Assembly (NCBI GenBank): GCA_031259195.1
Contig: JAIRLR010000164.1
Coordinates: forward strand, 1-10,770
Direction of reading: 5' to 3'
DNA length: 10,770 nt
Origin: Streptococcaceae bacterium
GTDB lineage: Bacteria; Bacillota; Bacilli; Lactobacillales; Streptococcaceae
Of the stretch, positions 1 through 6,769 are shown in pieces; positions within the stretch are counted from its first letter, which is position 1; every line of letters starts with the position of its first letter. The translations under genes and the position numbers were made by a program. A model generated the notes under the pieces. It worked only from the letters and a program-made list of their open reading frames with translations. It had not been told where the DNA came from and made no database searches.

Positions 1-20
1 GACGTGTGCTCTTCAGATCT
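1..20. other. Illumina adapter remnant at contig edge
   Basis: These 20 bases match the 3' end of the Illumina TruSeq read-2 adapter (ending GCTCTTCCGATCT) at 19 of 20 positions; the only difference is A for C at base 15. This is library sequence rather than genome. It lies outside the cmk coding region, whose stop codon is at 37-39, so it does not alter a gene. The bases at 21-36 are probably genomic but are unverified. Confidence 0.92.
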
Positions 21-36
21 TGTGTTTGATGTGTGA

Positions 37-714
37 TTAGGAAATTTTGCTTTTTTCACTTACCAATTTTTTGATTTCATCCACTACTTCTGCAATATTC
101 AATCCCGTTGTATCAAGTAAAATAGCATCTTCGGCTTGCACCAGTGGAGAAATTTTACGAGTAGAGTCTAAAAAATCTCGCCGCTGTATTTCATCTTTTA
201 GAGTATTAAAATCGGTTAAAATACCTTTCATTTGGTTTTCTTTAAAGCGCCGCTGAGCACGCTCGAAAACAGAAGCGACTAAAAAAATTTTTACTTGCGC
301 ATTTGGTAAAACAACTGTTCCAATATCGCGACCATCCATGACAACGCCGCCATGCTTTCCATAGTTTTTTTGCAACTTTACCATCGTTGTTCGAACTTTT
401 TTATGAGCAGATACATTCGAAACATTATTTGTAACGTCAGGTATCCGAATTTCTTCAGTCACTTCTTTTTTATCAACAAAAATCTGTTGCCCGCTTTTTC
501 CCTGCTTTAAGGCGATTGATATCCTTTTTAACAAATCATCAAGATCCTCTTCGTTATTAACATCAATTTTTTCTTTTAAAGCCATATAGGTCAAAGCACG
601 ATACATCGAGCCTGTATCAATATAAATATAGCCGTAATCTTTCGCTAAAATCTTTGCAACCGTGCTCTTACCAGATGAAGCTGGCCCATCAATTGCAATG
701 CTTATTTTTTTCAT
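37..714 (-). CDS. cmk: Cytidylate kinase (CMP/dCMP kinase)
   Basis: A cytosolic enzyme that phosphorylates CMP and dCMP with ATP, feeding pyrimidine nucleotide synthesis. The 225-aa product has the family P-loop GPASSGKS at residues 10-17, followed by the IDTGSMYRA segment and the [12 protein letters not shown] motif, both typical of Cmk. Length is normal for a bacterial Cmk. I chose the ATG at 714 because GGGAAGG lies 9 nt upstream; a longer frame from a TTG at 732 would include that ribosome binding site in the coding region. It is co-directional with the LysM gene upstream, but a 283-bp repeat now lies between them. In related bacteria rpsA often follows cmk; that side is outside the window. 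The gene is complete and ends just inside the adapter. Confidence 0.97.
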   Translation of the reverse strand: MKKISIAIDGPASSGKSTVAKILAKDYGYIYIDTGSMYRALTYMALKEKIDVNNEEDLDDLLKRISIALKQGKSGQQIFVDKKEVTEEIRIPDVTNNVSNVSAHKKVRTTMVKLQKNYGKHGGVVMDGRDIGTVVLPNAQVKIFLVASVFERAQRRFKENQMKGILTDFNTLKDEIQRRDFLDSTRKISPLVQAEDAILLDTTGLNIAEVVDEIKKLVSEKSKIS

Positions 715-746
715 TATTTTTAACCTTCCCAATAAAAAACTGCTTA

Positions 747-1029
747 GAACCTGTTAACTTGTCTGCCTAATTGCGAACTGCCTTAACGATTGGCAAGCGT
801 TAGCTTGACAGAGTTTAGGCAGGATGTACCTGCTCGGTGCGACTTTTCTGGTAATGTTTGCTTTTCTTCGTCAAAAAGCCTCGAAATAGCACCACTGTTC
901 TTACGTTTTTTTCCTAGAAATGCACAAAATTTCTCAAAAAAACCTGGCAGGTTTACAAGTTGTTTTAAGCTTAATTGATTACAAACTTGGTAAACGCAAT
1001 TCATCAGTAGAAAGATCGCTAACAGGTTC
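747..1029. repeat. Palindromic repeat copy 1 (283 bp, composite)
   Basis: It begins GAACCTGTTAACTTGTCTGCC and ends GATCGCTAACAGGTTC, flanked by TTA at 744-746 and 1030-1032, as expected for a 3-bp target duplication. It is the longest copy because it holds both interior modules: the 18-bp core CCTCGAAATAGCACCACT (879-896) and the segment resembling TTTGTAATCAAGC...GCTTGAAACAA seen in copies 3 and 4. It also carries an extra 61 bp (777-837). Its two arms are of different types (CTTG left, GATC right). The gap between cmk and the LysM gene (715-1091) holds this element plus about 60 bp of AT-rich sequence without another gene; frames crossing it are fortuitous. Confidence 0.88.
777..837. mobile_element. 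61-bp insertion nested in repeat copy 1
   Basis: Compared with copies 3 and 4, copy 1 is interrupted here between the CTGCCTAATTG arm and the segment CTTTTCTGGTAATG. The interruption is flanked by a 5-bp direct repeat TGCGA (772-776 and 838-842), as a transposition-type insertion would leave. I see no clear terminal inverted repeats in the 61 bp itself, so its nature is unknown. Confidence 0.45.
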
Positions 1030-1091
1030 TTAAATTTTTGACCAAAAATCACTTTGCCAAAAATGTTAAACAGAGATTCCAAAAAAATATA

Positions 1092-1679
1092 TTAGTTTAT
1101 ACGAAGTTCTTGCCCTGGATAAATTGCAGGATAAAAAGAACCGTCTTGATTAAGAGTAATTCCATTTAATTTTGCTAATGTTTCAATAGGTACTCCTACT
1201 CTTTGAGCGATTTGTTGTAAACCTTCTCCTTCTTCAACCGTTTCATATTTATGCGCAGCATTTGCATTTGTGGTCGAAGATGATGAAGTTGCTGTTGAGC
1301 TATTTACGGAAGTTGTCGATGATTCTTCATCTTCTTCGTCGGCATTTGAGGATTTTGTTGTTTGAGAACTCTTTGTTGAAGAAGATTTCTTTGAACTAGT
1401 ACTGCTCGTAGTACGCGTACTAGATTTAATCTTTTTTGTGCTAGAAGATTTGGCAACATTAACATTACTTTTCTCACTTTTCCCCACAGTTAAAAAGTAA
1501 AATAAAGTTGGAATAAAAACAATGATAGCCAATAAAACCACTAGTAAACGAATAAATAATGTGTTCCCTTTTTTCTTTTTACGCTGTGCCAATCGAGAAT
1601 TCGAAGTTCCTTGCTCTGTATCGTAAATCTGTGCTTCCCACGGCTCTTTTGCCTTACCTTTTTTGTTGTTAAAAGCCAT
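1092..1679 (-). CDS. Membrane-anchored LysM-domain protein
   Basis: A 195-aa bitopic membrane protein expected to bind peptidoglycan. Residues 1-40 are cytoplasmic and end in a basic run (KKKKG). Residues about 41-65 form one membrane helix. Residues 66-142 are a low-complexity Ser/Thr linker with an acidic patch (DEEDEE at 114-119), and 144-194 form a C-terminal LysM domain (GEGLQQIAQRVGVP, then LAKLNGI and YPGQELRI). No hydrolase domain is present, so it is a wall-binding or sensing protein rather than an autolysin. The start has GGAGGT (1686-1691) 6 nt upstream. A LysM protein next to cmk is, from memory, a recurring arrangement in enterococci and relatives. Its specific role is unknown. 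Confidence 0.9.
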   Translation of the reverse strand: MAFNNKKGKAKEPWEAQIYDTEQGTSNSRLAQRKKKKGNTLFIRLLVVLLAIIVFIPTLFYFLTVGKSEKSNVNVAKSSSTKKIKSSTRTTSSTSSKKSSSTKSSQTTKSSNADEEDEESSTTSVNSSTATSSSSTTNANAAHKYETVEEGEGLQQIAQRVGVPIETLAKLNGITLNQDGSFYPAIYPGQELRIN

Positions 1680-1709
1680 GCATTTACCTCCTAATCAAAC
1701 TCTTGCTTG

Positions 1710-1738
1710 ATTGTAGCAAACAAAATTTTAATAGTAAA
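1710..1738 (-). promoter_or_regulatory. Predicted promoter of the LysM gene
   Basis: On the minus strand TTTACT (1733-1738) and TACAAT (1710-1715) are separated by exactly 17 bp, and TGC directly precedes the -10 box as an extended -10. It would give a short leader to the ribosome binding site at 1686-1691. This is a consensus match only. Confidence 0.5.
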
Positions 1739-1795
1739 CTTAAGAATTAAATCTTTTAACTTCCTATTACTGTTGCTCAATTATACAGCCTCTAA

Positions 1796-1955
1796 GAACC
1801 TGTTAACGATCTCCAGAATTGCGCAATTTTGATTAATTTTTGACACTTTTTTGTCAAAAATCCTCGAAATAGCACCACTATCTCTGCGTTTTTTTCCGCA
1901 AATTGCCTAAAAATTAATCAAAAATTTTATCAATAGCGAGATCGTTAACAGGTTC
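1796..1955. repeat. Palindromic repeat copy 2 (160 bp)
   Basis: It begins GAACCTGTTAACGATCTC and ends GAGATCGTTAACAGGTTC, a perfect 18-bp terminal inverted repeat, flanked by TAA at 1793-1795 and 1956-1958. It carries the 18-bp core CCTCGAAATAGCACCACT at 1862-1879 in the same orientation as copy 1. It fills much of the divergent intergenic region 1680-2044 and lies between the predicted promoters of the LysM gene and the sortase cassette. No further gene is visible in that region. Confidence 0.92.
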
Positions 1956-1975
1956 TAAGCTGCTGAAACACCATT

Positions 1976-2003
1976 TTGCATTTCAAAAAATTTATGCTAG
2001 TAT
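1976..2003 (+). promoter_or_regulatory. Predicted promoter of the sortase cassette
   Basis: TTGCAT (1976-1981) and TAGTAT (1998-2003) are 16 bp apart, with TGC immediately before the -10 box (extended -10). Transcription would start about 35 nt before the ATG at 2045. It begins about 20 bp beyond the right end of repeat copy 2, so the insertion spared it. Prediction from consensus only. Confidence 0.45.
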
Positions 2004-2044
2004 TAGGCAATGTAATTGAAAGCTTATCTGAAAGGTTTTGTGTA

Positions 2045-2611
2045 ATGAATATTAAAAAGACTATTTTTATGTTAGCAGCAACAGTAACAATGACTTCGGG
2101 GGCTATTTTTTTAATTGAGGATGCTCATGCTGCATCTCCTGCTGCAGTTGAAGCATTTATTTCCGCAGCAAGTGGTAATGGTGGAACGGCATATGTGAAT
2201 CAAATGCGAAATCATTTTAATTCGCATCCAGAGATATCTGATAGCGAATTAAGAAATGCTACAGGTTTAGTCCCTCAGTTAGCAGCACAGATTAGAGCGG
2301 CATATGCCAATGGAACTTTAACAAAGGACGATGTGGCTAGTCCGGAGGCTTTAATGGCAGCACTTAGAGCAAAAATACCAGGTGCAGTGCCATTACTAAA
2401 TCAAATTATGGCTGCTACAAAATACGGTGTAGCACAGGCAGCGTCTTTAGTTAGTCCAGAAACTGGAGCAAGTAATAATTCGAACTTACTGAAAAATACT
2501 GGCGCAAAACAAAATGTTTCGATCTTAACTTTATTTGCATTAATAAGCTTAGGTTTGACAGCGGCGGTTGTTAGCCAAAAAAGTGGTGACAGAAAAAGAT
2601 GTCTGGTTTAA
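2045..2611 (+). CDS. Secreted Ala-rich protein with variant sortase signal
   Basis: A 188-aa predicted cell-wall-anchored protein, not recognised as a known family. Residues 1-29 form a signal peptide (MNIKK, hydrophobic core, cleavage after AHA). The mature part (30-148) is Ala-rich and probably mostly helical, with no cysteine. The C-terminus has sorting-signal layout: LKNTG (149-153), AKQN, a hydrophobic stretch (158-176) and a basic tail (SQKSGDRKR). The usual Pro of LPxTG is replaced by Lys; a second weak candidate is SPETG (137-141). The start at 2045 has AAAGG 9 nt upstream and begins the signal peptide; the same frame extends back to 1976 but that would bury the signal. It overlaps the downstream sortase by 13 nt, which is the best evidence that it is that enzyme's substrate. 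Confidence 0.82.
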   Translation: MNIKKTIFMLAATVTMTSGAIFLIEDAHAASPAAVEAFISAASGNGGTAYVNQMRNHFNSHPEISDSELRNATGLVPQLAAQIRAAYANGTLTKDDVASPEALMAALRAKIPGAVPLLNQIMAATKYGVAQAASLVSPETGASNNSNLLKNTGAKQNVSILTLFALISLGLTAAVVSQKSGDRKRCLV

Positions 2612-3258
2612 AAGGGAAAGTTCGATATATTTATATTCCGCTGATTTTTATGATAATAGGCTATGGAACTGTATGGATAATAGGGAAGCAGCAGATTGAT
2701 TTTGCTGTTTCCGCTACTTCTTTGCTGTTGTTAAACGATGCTCCAAAAACAGCTGGTAAAATGCTTTATAAAAGCGAAGTTGCAAAAATAGATGATGAGA
2801 TTCCTTCATCGTCTATAACTTATCCAAAAGAAGAAGACCAGTTTGGAGAAGTTGTCGCGGAAAAACAAAGTTTGAGCATTCCTTTGTTTTATGGAGATTC
2901 AGTGGATATTTTGGAAAAGGGTGCAGGAATGTCTTCAAGTGGATGCTTTCCTGGGCAGTTCGGAACAGTTTTAATCGGCGGGCATAATCGTCCAGAGTTT
3001 GGCAAAATAATGAAATTAGCTAATGATGAAATTTTTTTTATAAAAACAAACTATGGAACTTTTTTATACAAAGTGTTGGAGTTCGATATTATTAAGCATG
3101 ATGATAACGCAAGAATAGCTAATGAGCTAAATAAAAAAAATGTCAGACGTGTTTTGTTATATACTTGTTATCCACTAGAAGCTGTTGGTTGGGCAAATGA
3201 TCGTTATATCGTGATTGGCGAACAAATAGGTGGGCCCAAGATTGATGTCACAAAATAG
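2599..3258 (+). CDS. Class D-like sortase
   Basis: A 219-aa membrane-anchored transpeptidase expected to cleave a sorting signal and attach the protein to the cell wall. One N-terminal membrane helix (about 9-28) is followed by the sortase beta-barrel. The catalytic triad is visible: His129 in IGGHN, Cys190 in LLYTCYP and Arg202 in NDRYIVIGE. The family segment GAGMSSSGCFPGQFG (108-122) precedes the His. The residues around the active site (TCYP, then VGWANDRYIV) fit class D better than class A (TLTTC) or class C; the class call is from motif memory. The start overlaps the end of the substrate gene by 13 nt and has no strong ribosome binding site, suggesting translational coupling. A housekeeping SrtA is not in the window. 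Confidence 0.9.
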   Translation: MSGLKGKVRYIYIPLIFMIIGYGTVWIIGKQQIDFAVSATSLLLLNDAPKTAGKMLYKSEVAKIDDEIPSSSITYPKEEDQFGEVVAEKQSLSIPLFYGDSVDILEKGAGMSSSGCFPGQFGTVLIGGHNRPEFGKIMKLANDEIFFIKTNYGTFLYKVLEFDIIKHDDNARIANELNKKNVRRVLLYTCYPLEAVGWANDRYIVIGEQIGGPKIDVTK

Positions 3259-3288
3259 TAAGTAAACTTTTTAAGGGAGTTTTTTCGC

Positions 3289-4143
3289 TTGGGAGATAAT
3301 AATTTTTTTAGTACGTTTTCGCAAATGTTCCTTTCTTTTATTGGTTCGGTGTTTTTGGTTAGTTTTCTGATTTTACTAAGCTTAAGGCTTAGTTTATTTA
3401 GTGAAAAGCATATGTTAAAAGTAGCGGATCAAACAGATTACTACGCAAAACTCACTTCAGAGATCAATAAAGAAAGTGCGAACTTTGCTTTAGGAAGTAA
3501 TGTTCCAAAAGAAATTTTAAAAAATGTCTTTGATACTAACACTGTAAAATTAAATGTTACAGCTTATATCCAAGCTATTTATACTTCTAAAGTGAAACTT
3601 AGATTAGAAAATAAAGCTGCGCTGAGTGATAAATTATTGCAAAAGATTGAAAAATATGCTGTCGATAAAGGTTTAGAAATTCAGTCGAAAGATTCGTTGA
3701 ACACTTTGGTTGATAAAATTATTGTGATTTATAAAGGCTATGTTCATCCGCCTTTTTTGCTGAGCTTTGGGCAAAAGGTTATGAATTTTAAAAAGTATTT
3801 GACGATTGGGTTGATTGTATCAGGTGTTTTATTTTTTTTGATTGCCATTTTCTTGCTGATTTCTCTTCATGGCTATATTCATCGATTGCTGCGTTTTACT
3901 TCATATAGCTTTGTCGCAGCTGGACTTATGGGGATGGTAGTTCCTGCAGTGATTTTGTTAAAAGGAGTTTTTGCCAAGGCCGCAGTAGGAGTTAAGTCTC
4001 AAGCTATGTCTTTATTTATCAGAACGTACATTAATAGCTTTTTATGGATGTTTGTCATTATTGGTGGAATTTTACTAGTCTTAGGCATCATTTCAGCAGT
4101 GATTTCTGAAAGAAAACGTGCAAAACTAATTTATGTTCGTTAG
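3289..4143 (+). CDS. Four-helix membrane protein of the sortase cassette
   Basis: A 284-aa membrane protein I do not recognise. A first helix (about 14-36) is followed by a hydrophilic domain of about 130 residues (37-168), probably outside the cell, then three helices (about 171-193, 205-227, 249-273) and a short basic tail. The start is TTG, chosen because AAGGGAG (3273-3279) lies 9 nt upstream; the next ATG has no such site. It lies 30 nt after the sortase gene, so the three genes are probably one operon, suggesting a role as partner or chaperone of the sortase-substrate pair. Its TAG stop is formed by the left end of repeat copy 3; removing the repeat and one TTA copy restores a TAA stop at the same codon, so the protein is unaltered. 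Confidence 0.8.
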   Translation: MGDNNFFSTFSQMFLSFIGSVFLVSFLILLSLRLSLFSEKHMLKVADQTDYYAKLTSEINKESANFALGSNVPKEILKNVFDTNTVKLNVTAYIQAIYTSKVKLRLENKAALSDKLLQKIEKYAVDKGLEIQSKDSLNTLVDKIIVIYKGYVHPPFLLSFGQKVMNFKKYLTIGLIVSGVLFFLIAIFLLISLHGYIHRLLRFTSYSFVAAGLMGMVVPAVILLKGVFAKAAVGVKSQAMSLFIRTYINSFLWMFVIIGGILLVLGIISAVISERKRAKLIYVR

Positions 4144-4300
4144 AACCTGTTAACTTGTATCTCTATATGATGAATCCCGTTGTACAAGTTTGTAATCAAG
4201 CAAAGCTTGAAACAACTTGTAATAACCCGACAGGTCTTTTGACGAAGAAAGGCAAGCATTACCAGAAAAGTCACAATTACGCAGACAAGTTAACAGGTTC
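4143..4300. repeat. Palindromic repeat copy 3 (158 bp)
   Basis: It begins GAACCTGTTAACTTGT and ends ACAAGTTAACAGGTTC (perfect 16-bp inverted termini), flanked by TTA at 4140-4142 and 4301-4303. It lacks the 18-bp core of copies 1, 2, 5 and 6 and instead has the module TTTGTAATCAAGC...GCTTGAAACAA, itself a hairpin, followed by CCCGACAGGTCTTTTGACG. The insertion point is the stop codon of the upstream membrane protein gene, and the right end abuts the ribosome binding site of the DUF2969 gene. Close in sequence and orientation to copy 4. Confidence 0.93.
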
Positions 4301-4318
4301 TTAAAAGGAAGAGTGAGG

Positions 4319-4549
4319 ATGGCTAGAAAGAAACAAACAATTGAAGTGCAGTTGACTGAAAGAAAGCATAGTATTGATGATGGTCAAGTGCTGGTGACAA
4401 AGTTAGCTATCGGAAAGAAGACGATTGGTTTTATTGTTCTTGATAAGAAGCGCTTTTATGTAAAAGTGAGTGGCGAAAGGAAAGTAGCGGTTAAGTCGAT
4501 GGATGAAGGTATTGAATACTTAATCGCTAAATATAATCTTCAGCAGTAG
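4319..4549 (+). CDS. DUF2969 family protein
   Basis: A 76-aa basic protein (MARKKQTIEVQL...) that I recognise as the small DUF2969 family of lactic acid bacteria, whose function is unknown. No membrane segment or signal peptide; it is presumably cytosolic. I prefer the ATG at 4319, with AGGAAG (4306-4311) 7 nt upstream, over the in-frame GTG at 4313, which is too close to that site. Its stop overlaps the ribosome binding site of pepS, so the two are probably co-translated. Elsewhere in Lactobacillales this family is, from memory, found near cell-shape genes; mreCD lie about 1.3 kb downstream here. Before insertion of repeat copy 3 its ribosome binding site would have followed the preceding stop codon within a few bases. 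Confidence 0.83.
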   Translation: MARKKQTIEVQLTERKHSIDDGQVLVTKLAIGKKTIGFIVLDKKRFYVKVSGERKVAVKSMDEGIEYLIAKYNLQQ

Positions 4550-4559
4550 GGGGATAATT

Positions 4560-5801
4560 ATGGTACTTGCGGACTTTGATAAGTATTTAAAAAAATATGC
4601 ACGTTTGATTGCAGAAATGGGAGTGAATGCGCAGCTTAATCATCTGGTTTTTCTGAATGTTCAAATCGATCAAGCAAGGTTAGCTCATCTTATTGTTGAA
4701 GAGTTGTATTCATTAGGCGTGGCGGAAGTTATCGTTGACTACAAAGATGATGTTGTTGATTTGGCTAGATACTTGCATGCAGATGAGAAACGACTGACCA
4801 CCGTTCCTGATTCATATACTCAGCGCTTAAAAGAGTTTGTTGATTTGAAAGTAAGTCGCATTTCAATTAACTCAAGTGATCCGGCTATTTTTAAAAGTGC
4901 AGATAGTGAGCGTATTGTTAAGCGTTTAGCTGCGTTTAATGCTGCCTCTTTTGATTATGCAACCGCTATCCAGTCTAATAAGATGAGTTGGACAGTCGCG
5001 GCTGCGGCGTCTTATAGCTGGGCGGCAAAGGTTTTTCCAGATTTGCCAACAAAAGAAGAACAGCTGGATGCATTGTGGGAGCAGATTTTTAAAACAACGC
5101 GCATCTACGAGGATGATCCTGTTAAGGCGTGGCAGGAGCATAATGAAAAGCTATGTAAACAAGCACAAAAGTTAAATACTGCTCAGTTTTATGCCTTGCA
5201 TTATACTGCGCCAGGAACTGATCTAACGATTGGTTTGCCGAAAAATCATTACTGGGAAGGAGCAGGAGCGACTAATGCGCAGGGGGAGTTTTTCATAGCC
5301 AATATGCCAACGGAGGAAGTTTTTACTGCGCCTGATAGAAATCGTGTGGATGGGCTTATCTCTTCGACAAAGCCCTTAAGCTATGCAGGAATTATTGTTT
5401 CAGGAATGAAGTTTACTTTTAAAGATGGCAAGGTTGTAGATTTTTCAGCAGAGCAAGGGCAAGATGTATTGGAAAAATTGATGGCCACTGATGATGGTGC
5501 ACGCTACTTGGGTGAGGTGGCGTTAGTGCCTGATCCATCCCCCATCTCCCAGTCTGGCATTACCTTTTTCAACACTCTTTTTGATGAAAATGCATCTAAT
5601 CACCTAGCGTTAGGGCAAGCATATGCAACGAGCTTAGTTGGAGGCGAAAGAATGAGTCAAGAGGAGTTGAAGGCATCAGGTTTGAACCGCTCAGAAATTC
5701 ATGTGGACTTTATGGTCGGATCTGAACAAATGGATATTGATGGCATCAAAAAAGATGGCACACATGTGCCCGTCTTTCGTGGTGGTGACTGGGCGGAATA
5801 A
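4560..5801 (+). CDS. pepS: Aminopeptidase PepS (M29 family)
   Basis: A 413-aa cytosolic metallo-aminopeptidase that removes N-terminal residues from peptides, part of peptide use in lactic acid bacteria. The M29 metal and catalytic residues are all present: Glu253 (MPTEEV), Glu319 (YLGEV), His348 (NHLALG), Tyr355, His381 and Asp383 (IHVDFMVGS). Their spacing (66, 29, 7, 26, 2) equals that I recall for the family member AmpT. Length is standard. GGGGGA (4549-4554) lies 5 nt before the ATG and overlaps the stop of the DUF2969 gene. By eye it is more GC-rich than the sortase cassette, perhaps reflecting high expression or different ancestry. Confidence 0.96.
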   Translation: MVLADFDKYLKKYARLIAEMGVNAQLNHLVFLNVQIDQARLAHLIVEELYSLGVAEVIVDYKDDVVDLARYLHADEKRLTTVPDSYTQRLKEFVDLKVSRISINSSDPAIFKSADSERIVKRLAAFNAASFDYATAIQSNKMSWTVAAAASYSWAAKVFPDLPTKEEQLDALWEQIFKTTRIYEDDPVKAWQEHNEKLCKQAQKLNTAQFYALHYTAPGTDLTIGLPKNHYWEGAGATNAQGEFFIANMPTEEVFTAPDRNRVDGLISSTKPLSYAGIIVSGMKFTFKDGKVVDFSAEQGQDVLEKLMATDDGARYLGEVALVPDPSPISQSGITFFNTLFDENASNHLALGQAYATSLVGGERMSQEELKASGLNRSEIHVDFMVGSEQMDIDGIKKDGTHVPVFRGGDWAE

Positions 5802-5836
5802 GTAAAGTATGGATCATAATTCATGTAAATTTTTAT

Positions 5837-5877
5837 GGCAGGATTTGAGAAAATAAGCGCTGATAGCATATCCTGCC
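5837..5877 (+). promoter_or_regulatory. Hairpin between pepS and mreC
   Basis: GGCAGGAT (5837-5844) and ATCCTGCC (5870-5877) form a perfect 8-bp stem with a 25-nt loop, ending 4 nt before the GGAAGAGGA that precedes mreC. No T-run follows, so it does not look like a standard intrinsic terminator. It could affect mreC translation or transcript stability; function not shown. Confidence 0.4.
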
Positions 5878-5896
5878 TGACGGAAGAGGAAAATAC

Positions 5897-6769
5897 GTGA
5901 AAAAATTCAATCTGAACAAAAATATTATCGTGATTTTGATGATCATTATTCTGGTTATTGCAACAGTGACTTTATCTGTGCTTTTTATGAATAAAAGAAA
6001 ACAGTCAAATATTGTAACCTCCACGATCAATGACTCCATTGCTTTTGTTGATAAAACCTTATCAGCGCCGATAAAATTTTTACATAATGGCATTAGCATG
6101 ATTGACGACTTAGTAAACACTTATGAAGAAAACAAGCAGTTAAAAGTAAAGCTGGATGACTATGATGAAGCTGTGGTCAAGTCCAAAAATAAAGATAGGG
6201 AGATCAAAGATTTAAAAGAGCAACTGAAGCTAAACGAGACATTAACCGACTTTGAAAAAATTACATCTAATGTTATCGATCGTTCAACAAACTCATGGCA
6301 AAATAACTTAATCGTAGATAAGGGAGTGGCTGATGGAATTGAAAAAGACATGGCAGTGATGAGTAAAGATGGCTTGATTGGGCGCGTTGTTCAAGTGAAT
6401 AAGCATAGTTCGAAAGTGGAACTTCTAACAACTACCAATAATAGTGTCAACCGTTTTTATGTACGCATTTCAGGATCAGATGGGGCCAAAGGTAACGGTG
6501 TAATCAAGTGTTTTGATGAAAAAACGCAAACATTGCTCATCAATCGAATCCAAAATCAAAGCGAGATTAAAAAAGGAGATTTGGTCCAAACATCAGGATT
6601 AGGCGGCAGCAAAGCACCGGCAGATTTGCTGATTGGTAAGGTTGTAAAAGTTAAATCTAGCGAAGATGGAGCTTCTAAAGAAGTTTATGTTAAGCCCAGA
6701 GCTACGATGTATGATATTTCTGTTGTTACGATTATTAAGAGGTCATCCCGAGAGGTTGCGCAACCATGA
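5897..6769 (+). CDS. mreC: Rod shape-determining protein MreC
   Basis: A 290-aa bitopic protein of the elongation machinery that links MreB/MreD to peptidoglycan synthases outside the membrane. It has a short basic N-terminus, one helix (about 9-31), a coiled-coil region (about 75-115) and the MreC beta-domain pair (about 120-280) with typical segments NLIVDKGVADGIEKDMAVM, GLIGRVVQV and KGDLVQTSGLGG. The start is GTG, supported by AGAGGA 6 nt upstream. Its stop overlaps the mreD start (ATGA), showing co-translation. No mreB is in the window. Confidence 0.96.
   Translation: MKKFNLNKNIIVILMIIILVIATVTLSVLFMNKRKQSNIVTSTINDSIAFVDKTLSAPIKFLHNGISMIDDLVNTYEENKQLKVKLDDYDEAVVKSKNKDREIKDLKEQLKLNETLTDFEKITSNVIDRSTNSWQNNLIVDKGVADGIEKDMAVMSKDGLIGRVVQVNKHSSKVELLTTTNNSVNRFYVRISGSDGAKGNGVIKCFDEKTQTLLINRIQNQSEIKKGDLVQTSGLGGSKAPADLLIGKVVKVKSSEDGASKEVYVKPRATMYDISVVTIIKRSSREVAQP
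6754..6765. repeat. Perfect 12-bp palindrome at mreD start
   Basis: GGTTGCGCAACC lies within the end of mreC and directly precedes the ATG of mreD; its GG is shared with the AGAGG ribosome binding site at 6751-6755. As RNA it could form a 4-bp stem with a GCGC loop next to the start. This may be coincidence of coding sequence. Confidence 0.35.

Noticed and set aside
783..1082. 99-aa minus-strand frame and 62-aa plus-strand frame between cmk and the LysM gene
   Set aside because: Both lie almost wholly in repeat copy 1, have no ribosome binding site, and their sequences are translations of the repeat.
3289..4143. The 284-aa protein as a broken gene truncated by the repeat
   Set aside because: Removing the repeat and one TTA copy restores a stop at the same codon, so no truncation is implied.
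4143..4300. Repeat copies 3 and 4 as ordinary intrinsic terminators
   Set aside because: They have matching long terminal inverted repeats and lack a GC-rich stem directly followed by a T-run; copy 3 also has target duplications. They may still influence transcription, but they are not standard terminators.
5833..6120. 95-aa minus-strand frame opposite the start of mreC
   Set aside because: It is antisense to the clearly coding mreC, with no ribosome binding site or recognisable features.
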